DNA of 64,000 nucleotides from Puffinus mauretanicus. Its lineage: Eukaryota > Chordata > Aves > Procellariiformes > Procellariidae. The stretch spans positions 186,001 to 250,000 of the forward strand of contig JAJKFH010001431.1 in NCBI GenBank assembly GCA_023333565.1, in the 5' to 3' direction. Both the position numbers and the translations under genes were made by a program. The notes beneath the pieces were generated by a model. That model was not told the origin of the DNA, searched no databases, and saw nothing but the letters and a program-made list of their open reading frames with translations. Below are positions 1 to 13,935 of the stretch, in pieces; the first letter of the stretch is position 1; each line of letters starts with the position of its first letter.

Positions 1-3000
1 ATTTTAGAGAACAGTTGTAGAAGGTAGTGTTTACACATTTTTTATGTTAGATTTTGATAAAATTTCTTTGTTGATTGATGGTATAAAAATAATTTCTGTT
101 AACATTTCATAAACTGGTAGCAGGGGTTTGGTTTTTTACTACCAAGGAATTTATTTGAATTTCATGCAGCTTACAACAAAACCACAATTTTCATTTTGAT
201 CTTCTTCAGAGAAGTTAGCTCTGTAATTACTAGAGACTGTCATTGCTGTAACATTTGAGACTGCAGAGGTTTGCAAAGGTTTCCTCCTCCCACAGGCTTT
301 GTCTATATTTGTCAACCCAATAAAGACTGTAGGGTGAAACCTGAGGAGTGGTGATCCCATGTATCTCCTGCTGACATCAGTAGGAGCTTAGCACCTATCA
401 GCATCAAAGAGTTTTATTACTGCAGCTGACTCTCAATAATGCAAAACAATTAAAAATAATAGCAAATGTAACAAAACCCAAATGATCCAATAGATTCTGG
501 GAAAGGTTTTGAGGATACTCTAAAAATTTAGAATCATCTTAATTTTACAATTCAGCGTTTCAGTTGTGACCAGACTGCATCAGCAAAACATGATACAGAA
601 TGAAATTCAGATCCAAAGCTGAAGTAAATTTTATAATGATGGGAGTTCGATAAGACTGGCTGTGATCTATATAAAAATTAATACGAAGTCAACCTGAAAT
701 AACACTGTGGTAGGAATCAGCATTGTCTCTGCTGTCAGAAGTTATTTTCATATTTAAATGACATGTGCATCCATGGTGAACATTTAGCCTTTTACTTTCT
801 GTCCACCACCCTATCTGTTTTGCTCTTTGACACAGGAATGTTTTTTTCACCTGTGTCTGTAGCACTTTACACAATGGAGATTCTGAACCACAACTGAAGC
901 TCCAGTAAAACACATAAAGAATAATAAGAAATAGCATTGCTTACACTATTGAGACTTTAGTCCCCACATATGCTTTTCCAAAGATTCTAGTCTTCAGTGT
1001 AAATTTGTCAAATCTTAGTTCTTTCTGCCACACTACTTCTCATAGTTCATTACTGTGGTCTGGTGTTTATTATCTTTATCTGAGTGGTCTGGATTTACTT
1101 GGGATGAAGCTGATTGAATGTCACCCGCCTTTTTTAACGTTGGCAGCAAGGCTTGGCGTATTTGCACTTGCTTGTGCCTGGAGTCAGTGTAGCTAGGACT
1201 TTGTTCTAGTCCTATACTATGCTTTGATATCTATTCAGCTGGACCTAAAATTTATTTGTCCTCTCAGAAGAGTAAAGTGTTCAGAAGCCCTGCAGATAAG
1301 AAATCATAACAGAGACATTTTCTAGTCATGATAAAGGCATAGCTAAGCCTGATTATAACTGGAATTGCAGTTGCAATACCACATTAAAACCAAAGTATGA
1401 AAATGAATCATAGGAAGTCCAAGAACAGGGATCAGACCTCTAACCTATGAAGGAATAAATAGGATTTTGCCACAGGGCATAAGCATCAACCTGCACTTTC
1501 CTTTGAAAGCTACTGCAGACACTAAAAAAAGCACAGACTCCAGGACTAACAATAACTCAGTAGTTGAAAAGGTTTTTCCAATGTACAGTATCCAATGTAT
1601 AAAATCAGCCAAGTTCTCTCTGAAGTGGACTGTATCTCATCTTTACTGCCAGCTAGCCTTTCAGCCTTTAAAATGTTCAGAATGCATTGGTATGGAGAAA
1701 ATCACCAAAGCACGAGCTGGCATATGAGCTTTTAAAGTTCTGTTCATTATTTCCCAGTCCTGGGCACTGTTTTTCCTTTTCAGAAAGGCAACCTATCTTC
1801 TCTATCGCTATTTTGTAGTAGTCAGCCTTCCACACCCTTTTCCTCCTTATTTCCCTCTTTCCTCCCACTTTCTTTTCTACTAAGACATCTTCAAACACAA
1901 TACTATATGTTCAAATAACAACTGTGCCAAAAGTTGCAGAGAAGTACACTGGCTTGCAGACATGCAACTTCATAGTGAAATATCAAGTATTACTGCAACG
2001 TCCACCTAACTGGACATTCATAATTGCCAACTTTGTAGCATAGACTACAGTTTTGTTCATGTACCTTGCAAACATAAAAAGTTGAATTGAGAGATAATTA
2101 ATTGCATTTTTTGAATTCTAATCATATTGTGGAATTGCAATGACACCCAGCTAATTTTCATAAAGTTTCCATCATACACTGCACAATCCCTCCCAGAGGG
2201 ACCAGTCATACAAAAGAACATGAACTATATCCCAATTTATAGTGAACATATAGTTCTGAGAAAATTCTCCTATATCTGCAAGAAATTACTCATCGTGAGT
2301 TAAAATGCACTGTTCATTTGCATGCAGCTACTACGTACCATCAACTGTCTAGCGCTACATGGCTGAGTAAAGCCTACCCATGTAGATAAGTCATTGGTAG
2401 CATCATGTTTCTGGGAAGAGTCATGCTTGTTCGTGTAGGTATCTGCGATATTGGTCTATGTAAAAAATATTCCTTTTATACCATTATGTCAGGCCAAGAA
2501 TTCAGGTAATTGGAATTATTATTTTTTTAGGTCTTGCTATTTTTTAGTGTATAAGCCATTTCTTCATAGTTTCAGAGTATTGGTGGAATACTCTAAAACT
2601 GTGTTATCATGCCACCTCGGTCTGTTTTCATGTCTGTAGCCAAGAGATATACCAAAGATGTATGGCTCCTTACAATATATTTCAGTGCAAGCATAGATTT
2701 AGCTCTGAATTCCCAAGAAGGACCAATCATTAATTTTCTGGTCCATTAATCAAATACATTTGCTTTGTTGAAAGCCTCTTCCCACAATCATTACCTGTTT
2801 TAATAAGATATATAGTGACAATCCTGAAATTTCCCCACTCTAAAAGAACCTTGCAGAGTTTAGGAAAACTTTTCAGGCCAGAGAGATTCCAACAAGACTC
2901 AGAATCTTTCCATGAGGAAAAGTAGAATTCACCCTAAAATAATTCTGGTGAAATATTTAAAAGTGTCTGTGATACCCTCACTTTTGAGATGGGCAGTGAG

Positions 3001-6000
3001 ATTATTTGCTAAAGGAGTTAACCACCAAATCTGGAGGGTGGAGAGGTGATTTGAAATTAATGTATGCAGTATACAGTGCTATATAGAGCACTATTTGTTG
3101 CACTGTTTGTGAAAAAACATTTTTCAGCATGTTTTCAAATCAGAGGAAAGTCTTTACATCCCTTCTAAATTTCATTACTTGAGAGATGGGTACATAATAA
3201 AGGATGATGTTGAACCAAAAGGAACGATATCAGTTAAATTTAAATCTATGACTTATCAGAGAAAAATAAGCACAGCAATCAACAGGATTGTGTAGATGCA
3301 TTGTATTGTTCTAATAGCAATTTTTGTCAGCTCTGAATTTGGCCAAAACTTGAAGGCATCCTGAAAGAATGCAGTTCAGTTAGTTATATCAGAAAGATCC
3401 CAAATACATGTTAATTTAAACTGGCTCTGATGGTATTTAGCATCGTTTCACAGCAGTTGTACAGGTAAGACCTAGATAATTTTTGAATTTTTAGTTCACA
3501 AAAATAAAGCAATTTCAAACCTGTACCAAAATTTGTGAGATCATTGTTCATATAAAGTAGCTGGACATAAACAAGAGAATTTAGTATTCCAGGCTGTTCC
3601 ATCCTACAGATGACACGAGCCAAGGTCTCCTTTTCCTGTTCTTGATGGGCTGCTCAGGTAAATGATAAAGATCTAATGAATTAGAGTAAAGACTAATAGC
3701 TAACAGATGTACAGATGCTATCCACTCTATTAATTAATGCTGCTGTACATTATGTGGAACTAATGCAAATTACTGTATGAGGAATGTTTACAGATTGGAA
3801 TTGTGCTTAGCAACTCAGTGAGCACCTCAGTGGAAGTACTTCCAATATATTAGGAAAAGCGCTGTGAAGGAACTAGTAGGGTACAATCACCCGGCATCAC
3901 CTGACCTTCAGGTTCTAATTAGCTCTCCTTGCTTATGAAATTTTTGTTCAGTTTGAGTCAGTTAAGGCTGCATTTTATCATTACTTTTAAAAAGGTAAGA
4001 TAATATTGAATTTTCCTACAGTTAAAAAATGATAAACACAGAAAATTAGTATTGCTGATGAAATGGTCTTCTGCCTCAAAAGACTTATTTAATTAAGTAT
4101 ATCTAAAAAGACATATAAACTGTGGCACTTTTAAATCTCATACTGTGGTGCCAACATGTCATTCATTATATGTCACATTTTTCAGGCTCCTAAAAATTAT
4201 TTTTTTATTCACTCTTCAAAAAGGATGATTTGTCCAAATATTACAGGGAATTGTTTCTTTTGATATTCAAATGAGTTCAGACCCAAACTAACATTTAAAG
4301 GGAACTCAATGATGAATTGCAAATTACAACTGACATGAGTCTTGTATGGTTGATAGTTTAGTCAACAACCAGTTGTCTCTTTCATATAAATACTATGCAT
4401 ACTGGAGTAGAAATCTTCTCAATTTTATTTCATGATATAAAAACATGTTTGAACAAATTAATTGTTGAGTTTGGCCAGTGTTTAACAATTGCCTGTATCC
4501 AGCTCAAACACTTGAGCTGATTCTTAAGATGAGAAAAGAGAAATAGTAGTAGTTAAAAGAGGAACAGTGAGCAAAACAAGCGCATTTCACCTGAAGCACA
4601 GAAGTTAGGTATGATATGTACAAGACAGTGAGAAGTGATAGAATCAATAGCAGAAATCAATACAAATTTGGTGCAAACTTGTGTTTATACCACACCCATG
4701 GTATCACTAGAACAGGTGTCATGATATTTAGACACTGTGTGTAAGCAGTGCCATTTTATAAATATGCCTTTGGTAAAAAAGATTTTCACATCTAATAACT
4801 AAAGCCAGCAAGCTAAGCGGGGTTATTTTTTTCCTGATTAAAAACATATACCTATTGAAAGACTCTTTGGTTACCTGTTATTTAAGGGAGTTAAAGTCTG
4901 TTTTTATATGCTTTGAAGTGTGAAATTAATTTACTTTATTATCAGCACAAACAGAGATATATCTGCCCAGTAGTATCCATGAGCAACTTGTAAGCAGTAA
5001 AAAAAATGCTTTCTTATTTTGCAATAAGGTCTTTATTCCATTTTGTATACCAGTTATGGAATTAAGTTTGATCATTAAAACTACCACCCAGTCATTTGTA
5101 TTAAATACAGTATTTTAATAATGATTTGTTTTGGTCTTGAAAAAGCTAGTTTATTGGAGACTTCCAGACTGAATTCAGGGTTTCACAATAATTTTGGGGT
5201 ATTATGAACTGAAAAAAAGGCAAACAAAACCTGTAGTAGTAATCTGCTACAATGTCATACCTGCTGCAGTGTTTATGACTCCACCTGATGTCTGGTAAGC
5301 TGAGTGTTAAATTTTTATTTAACATAGTCAGGAACTACTGAAGCCTTTGCCAGGACTGTAGAAGGAAACAACCACTTGAGGTTTGGGCTGCCTGCAATCA
5401 AGTCATTAGCTTAAGTGAATAGCAAAAGTTCTGGGATGAGATTATTTATGAACCTAATTGACAGCCTGCACTGGTTTACTATAGGAAAGGGAAAGACATA
5501 ATCTAATGGGAAAAAACTACTTTTAAAATGAAACTATTAGAGCAATGAAATTACTTGGTTTGCATATTTTCAATCTTCTTGAATTTATAGTTGCCTTGTT
5601 GGGAGAAATTTAACCACTGTCTGCTGAGGAAATGTTATTTTATTTTTAAAATCCTGTTGTGTCAGCATCCAAGATTTCCTTGTAGTACATTTTTTAACAT
5701 CTCTATGTTCTTTTTATAAACATGATAAAGTGCCTTTCACACCTGACCTAACAAATGCCCTGATGCAAATTCTATTTCCTCCTCAAATGTCTATCGGTAT
5801 GTTCAGTGTAAGAGATTTCAAAATGTCTGTAATTAGGGTTAGTTCAGGATTCTAAAGGGGTTTTAACTTTGCTCTACCAAAGCTTCCTGTGCTCTGGTTT
5901 ATTGTCCATAAAATGAAACAAGTGACACATTTTTTACGGTCAGGGCAGTTCCGAAAATAAGCGAACATATACTGTATGAGTATTCAAAATAAAAAGATTT

Positions 6001-6521
6001 TTGCTTTAGCTGGGTAAGTCTTCTATTTATCTGTGATATTTATCAGCATTTATAACAACTAACTACTCCTTAAGTGCTTTGAGAGTCTTGGATGAAAACA
6101 TCGTTATTAATAGGTCTTATCTGCAGTTTTTCTGCTGTTCTTATAAAGATATTTTCACCAACTCAGACGTGGTATAAATCCTTGAATACTTAACACTCAT
6201 TGTCATCTGATTTTCTTGATTGTAAAGGTCATCATCAGCATAAACTAAACCATAAGTACTAAGATTTAAAGCTGAGTAAGTAGAATCAGTTGATAGCTAA
6301 AGAGCTTAAAATAGCCTATTGTAGCTTCTGGTAGAGATGTAACTAGCATACACAGAATTTCCTCTGCTTTACTCCTCAGCTGAACCCAAGCTAATCCCTT
6401 TTTTGACACAATCATTTGATCAATAAATGAGCAGCTAAAATGAAAGTAATTTTTCAGAAGAGGACATTGTAACTGTGAGAAAAATCAGCGTTTGAGCTTT
6501 GGTTAACTATTTTAAAATATT
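1..6521. other. AT-rich noncoding stretch
   Basis: No gene is recognised on either strand. The DNA is AT-rich with frequent stops, and open frames are under 90 codons with no domain-like composition. An acceptor/donor pair at about 3952-3994 brackets a 43-bp segment open in one frame, too short to support a call. The stretch looks like intron or intergenic desert. Confidence 0.6.
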
Positions 6522-6564
6522 TCAGTCAGATTGCTTCTCAATCAGATTCTTCAGTCAGATTGCT
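6522..6564. repeat. Short tandem repeat, about 14-15 bp unit, three copies
   Basis: TCAGTCAGATTGCT occurs at 6522-6535 and again at 6551-6564, with a degenerate copy (TCAATCAGATTCT) between them. This looks like a local duplication and not part of a larger array. Confidence 0.7.
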
Positions 6565-9500
6565 AGATCTAACAAACAATAAAACTAACTTTTCCATTTG
6601 ACATTTCTCTTAGTGTCCATTTACTAAGGAGGTTAATGTTTACCTATAGTACGACAGAAATGGCTTCCCTATCGGTTCCACATTCCTCTCCATAGTCTTT
6701 CCCTTTGCCCCAAAGAAATTGTGCAGCTACAGGGTTTTTTTGATTCAAACCCATTACTTTCACATATTTGAGCAATTGTTTGTGCATTGCAGAACTCTCC
6801 CAGAACTTGTATGTAGTTATAGAGCCATTCACACAGCTTTTTGAGCAGTGACTGCACACAGGGAAATAGGAGCATCCTTCTTTTACAGAAAAGTTAGTCT
6901 GTGGGTATGAGGTCTTCCATGCTGCTCCCTACTCAATTTCTCCAGCATTCCTCCAGTCTGTTCATTAATGGCCGTAGGATAGATATGGCTATTGAAGAAT
7001 ATAGATATTGGCAGGACAGAAGGGAACAATATAAATTGCAGCAATTTAATTTCCAGTGATTACAGAACCTTCTGAAGAAACTGGAGATCTCCTCTATGAC
7101 TGCAGCTGTAGGTTCTCATGAACTCTCCCTCTCCCCGGCTTTAATGGAAGTGAGGGACTGCCTTTCCTGTCTCTCAGATAGATATAAAGAAGGCACCTCT
7201 TAGGAGCCTTCTGGCTCATATGAGCAAAACTGGGAGGGGTAAAGATGGATTTGCATGCGTATCTTCCACTAACTCATTCATTTTGAAAAATTTTAGCTGC
7301 TGCTCTTTGCTAAAACGCCTTACTGCACTGAGATTGAATTAGGTATTTAGTCAAAATTCTTTAGCCAAGATTTTCAGAGTTTTAAGGAGAGCTGACACAC
7401 ATCAGTACTTTCTACAATTAGGTAGCAGTTGCTGTAAGGAAACTGAACAGCCAGAACTGCTACAGGTGTTGATAAGACAATTTTTCCAGCTCATACTACA
7501 AAGGATTTTGAGCACTCCTTCTCGGTTTGCTCCTTCTATTAAAGAACTTTGATGATATGTTCCATTTGATACAAAGCTGGTTGTAAGGAACAATCAATAA
7601 AACATGTTCAAGGCTGATAAGGTGAGTAGCATGGAAATTAGAGTAACAGAGTGATAGACCGGTGAGGGGTGAATGGAAGAGGAGGTGATAGTTATGGAAC
7701 CAGAACTCTGAGTCTGATACAATGGAAAATGGTAAGCCAGAAATGTGTCCAAAGAGGGTTTGATCGTTTACATCAGAGCTCCAGGCTAGGAAGGTGATAG
7801 CAGCTGTGCTTTGAGTCGGTTGAAGAAGGAACAATTTCTGTCAAGGAGAGTAGAGCTGAATTGATTATTGTCAAGATGGAAGATTGTAATGAGGTTGATA
7901 CATTGTAATTTTGTTAGTCAATAATATGAAAATCACACCATGTTAATAAGTTTGGGGACAATGGGATTGGTTTTGCTTTCTCCCTTTTAAAATTTTATTT
8001 TATATAAGGTATCCACTCTCTTCTTTACTGGCTGTGTATCTTCCACAGGTTTTTCACTCTAATTATTTCCTTTCTTGTAGTTGCTTTTAATATATAGTGG
8101 AAGTATTCAGTCACAATATAGTAAATCTATTTTCTTATGTGTTTATAAACAATGCACATTATTTATTTTCCAAACTATATAATAGTTTATGAGAATGAGG
8201 AACTACTGTGTGATCGCTGCTTTTCCTGCTCCATTAACCTGCAAAAAGCTCAATTTCTAATCTAAATCCATTCCAAAAGCAATGTAATCTCTAATATTAA
8301 TTAGTTTTTGTAATGCTTTTAAATAAGATATGATATATGATCTTCCGTTAAGTATATGTGTGATTTCTATGGGAGAAAACTGCAAAATGTTTCTAGGAAA
8401 TTATTGGGGGGTTGTTTGTGAGTTTTTTTGATTAAGCATCACTAATCAGTTCACTTCATCTTAATCTGTAGGTGAACATGTACTTTCATAAAATAATATG
8501 CCTGTTTTATTTTTTACTGTTCAAACCATTTATGTTTTATATCGCTCTACTCTTCTGTCAAATATTGTTTGTTCTTTACTTTGGTTCATCATTCACTCAT
8601 TTAACTTATGAATGTTATATTTTTATATGAGCTATATTTTTAAAGAAGATTCATTCTCCTCCTGATTGTACTGCAGAAAAATATGAACTCCTAGGCTAAT
8701 ACTAACTTGTAAATAGCTGAAATCACTGTTTATTCAGTGAATATACTGTACAGACTTATTCTTTCAGATATTTTGAGCAAATAGTGGCTCAAACAATTTT
8801 CTGTTCTTTCCTGCGTAGAATTCCAATGTGAAGTTCATGAGAGACTGTAGATTTCTTGTGTGGAAATTTCAAAGGAGAACTTTTATGCTAATATTTTTAT
8901 TATCTTTATTATCTGTGTGACAATACAACATACACATATTATTAATAACTATCCTTTGTTCTCTTAGAAATATGATATAAGTTTGAGTGGCATCAGCATC
9001 AAAGGTTTTATGTAAAGCTACATATATAAATAAACTCCAAGACCAGAATTTTATTTGTTACTTTTTTTTTTTTTGGTCAAAGGCAAACTAAAATGGAAAG
9101 TGAAGTAATGTTAGAATAACTTCTTTCTGGTCTTATATCCACACTCTCCTTTAAGACAAATTCACTCCCTCTGAATTTACATAAAGGACACAGGATCCAG
9201 GCATCTTCTTCCTGAAATTAATAAGATTCACTTTGGCCAAATCAACACTGATTTTTTTTTCTTTTTTTCTTTCAAAAGTGAAGTAAAGCCAGTTGGTTAG
9301 TATGAGACAAGTTAGACTTACAAATGCCAATCATATGACGCTTTCTTTCCTTCCCCATATGCAATTTCTACCACAGGGAATAAATGACTGACACACCACC
9401 CCCCACCATCATAACAATGTGTCACCCAAGACCATTGTTTTGCAAACATTAGTGGCATCCCTCCAACTGGCCATAAAGTTGCAGACACATTTTTTAATCA

Positions 9501-12500
9501 TTACTTTGCCCATTGCAGGAAGCTGAAGTCACACCATTTAATGTGTGCTCATGATAAATTTCACCTTCTTGTATAATAAAATGGAAGCTAATGAAGCACA
9601 GTTGCAGTGAATTAGACAGCAATAGAACAAGGCAGGAGAATATCCACTTACTGACATTACCAAACATATCTAAATGCATTGACTTCTAAGCCAACACATA
9701 TTCAATTATTAAAAAGGGGCCAGGGGAGCATACTGTTGGCTTCGTAAGGAACAAGATTATAACAGTTCATTAGTTATTAATTAAATGACAGTCTCATTGC
9801 TTAATGTCTTTACATTTAATAAATACTTCTATACCCAGTGACTTACTTCTATCCATTTTATTTTTCATCAACATGTAAAATATGACATTTTATTTCTTCT
9901 GTCCACACAGAACCCCCCCACACAGAGGGGCATTAAATGGTCATGTTTTAGCAATTTGTATTAAGATATTTCCAATATCAATTAAGATGTTTACAACATA
10001 AATTGTTTTTGGAATTAGTAAATAATTTTTTAAAAATGCAATTAGACATAAAAATAAAATACATTTCTGGTTTTTTACTGTAGGTGAAATTTAGGTGTTA
10101 ATCCTGTCTTAAGCTAACCACAGGTTTCCTGAATAGAAACTTGCCTGGAAGGGGAGCGGGGGGACGGACCCCACAAGGAAAACAAGAGGCTGTGACGAAA
10201 GTGCCCAGAATAGAATGAATTTGATAAGAATGATTAAGAGACAAACCTGTTTATTCTTCCATAAATTATTGCTTTACTGTAATTTTTACTCCCTGCAATT
10301 AGAAGTACATATTTTTTGCTGCTCTTGTATACCCCATCCTTCCAATTCACAAGCAACATACTATTGTTCTTATAGCATCTTGAAACAAGGAAGGCTGAAA
10401 AGCATATATATTCAGGAATGTAATGACTTGCTTACATGCATTAATTTCATTACCAGAACACCTATTGATTTTTATTAAGGCAGATTTTTGGGGAGGTACA
10501 AGAAAATACTATAACCACTTCTATACAAGTAACCCAATAAATGTCCTCAGGGCAATGTGACACAGCAACAACTATGACTGTTGTATCCACACTGCAGATA
10601 TACTTCTTATTTTCTGTTATTAACAGATTTTTTTGAGATCCACTAATACTATGGACTGCTTTGAACAGAAATAGAATTGTCCTGCATCAGGGCCTATATT
10701 TGTTAATTCTCATAGGCTGAGGTCAGTCCTGGTGCCGTTATCTAGGTGATTGGGAGGAAGGGAGGGAAGCAACAGCTTCAAGCTAGGGCTACCATTGATT
10801 CAATACATACTATAAAATAGTATTTTGCTTTAAAAAAAAATCAAAAAAATCATTATGTTGATGACCGTAGGTGCTGTCTCTCACAAAATTTGCGATGTGC
10901 TATCTGAATCATTACCACCTTTCAGCACATAACTATAATTTGCCTTAAGTATACAAAAATAAAAATATTTCAGATCAATAGTTTCTCTCAAAAAGTTTTT
11001 CCTCATTACATTTTACTCTTGCTTATCTTACCAAACTTGTATATTGGGTGGTCAAAGGAAATGTAGAGAATCTGAGAGGATAGATGGAGCAATAATGAGT
11101 CTCCAAGGTTGGTAACTTCAGATGGTAACTTCTTAATCAAAGTCAGGGGGTCTATTCCAGCAGCTGGAATAGATTGTCTGACCATAGTCACAGAGTGACT
11201 GTAGTATCTTGACACCGCTGAAAAAGGCAGTCACTTTTTCAACTTCCCTCCTGGCCAAGGGGTCCTGCTGCTTCATTCATCCCATTCACCCCTAAGAGAG
11301 CTGATTCAATTAAGTATTTTGGCAGAAAATGAATCTAGCAACAAAAAAGAATGGTTGGTATTTCTGCTGGGTTTGTGAGCTGAATAAGCCTACAAACATC
11401 TGAGGTGCATAGAGAAGGTGATAGGAAGAAATGCTTCTGGGACCTGTGGAAGAAAAATAGCACATGTTCAGCCGAATCTAGGGCCCCAAACTATAAAATA
11501 ATTAAGTACAAGAAAATAATGGATTTTTTAGCATTGTGCATATACAAAAAAATGGAAATCCTGTCTAACATGAAATTAAAATGCACCTAGAATAGGAGAT
11601 GATTTTAACAGGGAAAGGGGGAGGAAGAAGAATCAGAGAGTGTCAAAAGGTTAGCAGTTAGGCTAAGGAGGGTTATTTCCATAGAATTTCTCTCTGCTCA
11701 TTTGTGAGAAAAAAGCTTCTCTAGAAGTCAGTTCCAAACAAGAACCTAATTTTAGGTGTTTTGATTCACCTCAAGAGGAAACTAATCTCTTCATGTATTA
11801 TAAAGGTTGAGGAGACTGAGAGACTAACCTTAGGCTAATGTTAGCCTTTGTGATCGCCTTCCAGTGACTTCAACAATGTGCAAATCAAATTCTAATGGGT
11901 TAAAATTCTAAGAATGAATCTAATTTGGTCCAAAATTCACCTTTGGTAGTTTTAAGGAGATTCTAGATTTCAGAAAATGATTCAGAAACCTAAGGATAGT
12001 GTAGAAAATACTCGTATGTGGTAGAAGAAACTTGTACTTTTTGGCATTAATTTCCCTCCCCCCCAATACACACACATTTCCCTGGAGAACAATTTGGGAA
12101 TGTTTATAACGAGGCAAAAAGTTATCAGCAACTGGAAGACACAAGGGATAATTTCAGCCAGTAGACACTAAAATGTCTGAAATTACATCTATTTGTTCTA
12201 GGGCTGGATTTGACCTAAAATGTCCTAAATTCTAGGAGGACTTTTTTTTTTCATTTTATACTCTAACTTCCTAAAATTTTACTGTTCTTCTCACATGAGG
12301 TTATGTGGATCACTAATATAACTCCTCTGTCTCTTTTTACTTTACTGACATTTTGCTTACTTTACTATACAGCAGTGCTGTGGCACTATGTGGTACTATG
12401 TCTCCTGATAATCCATTGATTATGTTTGTATAACAATTCAGCATGATACAGTTTTGTCAAAAATGAAGTAGCATGTGTACAAACTATTACCCTAAATTTC

Positions 12501-13860
12501 CAAAAAGAAATTCAGAATTGACATATCAGCGCTCTCTGCACATTTTGAAAATGTGAGATTTCATGATAGAATTCAAATCTGGGTGAGTTTTAAACATTCT
12601 TCCCCAAAAAATGAGTATGCAGATTTATCTAGCTCAAAATAAATATCATGCTTTATTATCTGTAACCTGTAAACACCTCAGAGTTCCTAACATCAGTATT
12701 GGTTAGATTACTAAGTCTGATTTTAGGGTTTTTTTAATTTAGAAATCTCTACTGTGCAAATGTATTCTTTAACGATGATGGAACAAACAACTTCAACACA
12801 TGCTTAAAATAAGTAAATTAATACTTAATTCTAAAGCTAGAACTCTAGAATAAAACATTCAAAAATGCATTTTCCACAAAAGTTTCAGGATGAGTTTATA
12901 AGCTGGTATATTACAAACAAATCTTTTTTAGGGGAGTTTGGCAGACAGGAGAAGGAAATCCACTACTATTTCTGACAATACAGAGATGAGAATAAGACAA
13001 AACAGAAAGCAAAATGTTAAATGTATCTTTGAAGGTAAAGCTAAAGTCTATTTCCTCTTCCATTATGATTTCTAAAGAAATAAAAATGACAGTAATATGT
13101 TCTGCCACAGTTCAGGAATCTGTAGCTTATACTATGTCAACTCAGATTTAGATTTCCCTATTTTTTTTTTTGTAACAGCCTACTCATGAGGAAGAAATAA
13201 TATCTTTTTCGCTTTCTCAAAAGAAGGAAAACTTTCAGTCAGCTGGGATTTATCTGCTTTACATGCTTTATAGCACATCTACTCTAGTTCATGCCATGCT
13301 CTACATTAAAATTTTGATGATTTTTTAATACCTGCATTGCTTTATTATCACCGTATGACCAAGTTCTAAAGTAACTCCTTGAGTCTGGAAACACATATAC
13401 ATATATGCATAAGCTTACTCTTGTGAGTAGTTCCCTGCCTCTCGGTTGGATTCATTATGTGAGTAAGTTTTTGTGTATATATACAAATGTTTGCAAATCA
13501 GAGCTTAGAAATCCACTCAGCATTAGGCTTGAACAAAAAATGAATTTTTTTGCCTAAAGAGTATCTCCTGAAGAAAGCTATTTTGTAGTCATTAAAACTT
13601 TTCTAACTTTTTCTAGTTGGAAAAAAAGTAATCAACAATTGATTCAGTAACAGAAAATTTTCATGCTTATGTTTACATTAAAAATTGTGATCTGAACAAT
13701 CAATATTTTTGAAATTTCCATTCAGTTTTTATTTAAAAACTCAAAAAGGGTATAATTTATTTTAAAAATCCATCTGTTTTAACATGAACCTTTCAGCCAT
13801 TACTAACATTTCAGTCAAAACATTTTTCATAATGTCTGAATATTTGATTCTTTCTTACCA
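6565..13860. other. AT-rich noncoding stretch
   Basis: No gene is recognised. A GC-richer blip lies at about 10140-10210 without exon signals. The - strand open frame of 112 codons at 7496-7834 has no recognisable domain. Homopolymer runs (for example T-runs near 9061 and 9252) and AT-rich DNA dominate. Confidence 0.55.
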
Positions 13861-13935
13861 AGGGCCAAATCTTCTTACGTAAACTGACATTGTTCCATTG
13901 ATGCTAAATTGGCATCATTCTGTATCAGGTAAAGA
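13861..13935. repeat. Ancient amniote repeat fragment (CR1/L3-like or CORE-type)
   Basis: The segment starts with GGGCCAAATCTTCTTAC and continues with an upstream-of-ATG style CCATTGATG core. This matches the look of the old 'GGGCCAAATCCTGC...' amniote repeats often seen in reptile and bird genomes. The assignment rests on remembered consensus wording, not an alignment, and the family is uncertain. Confidence 0.35.

Noticed and set aside
7496..7834. 112-codon - strand open frame
   Set aside because: No domain, no splice support; overlapping frame 7402-7593 on the same strand has no better support.
11032..11177. - strand segment with a GTAAGATAAG donor and an open frame (LIKKLPSEVTNLGDS)
   Set aside because: The acceptor lacks a clean pyrimidine tract and no partner exon was found; kept only as a weak lead.
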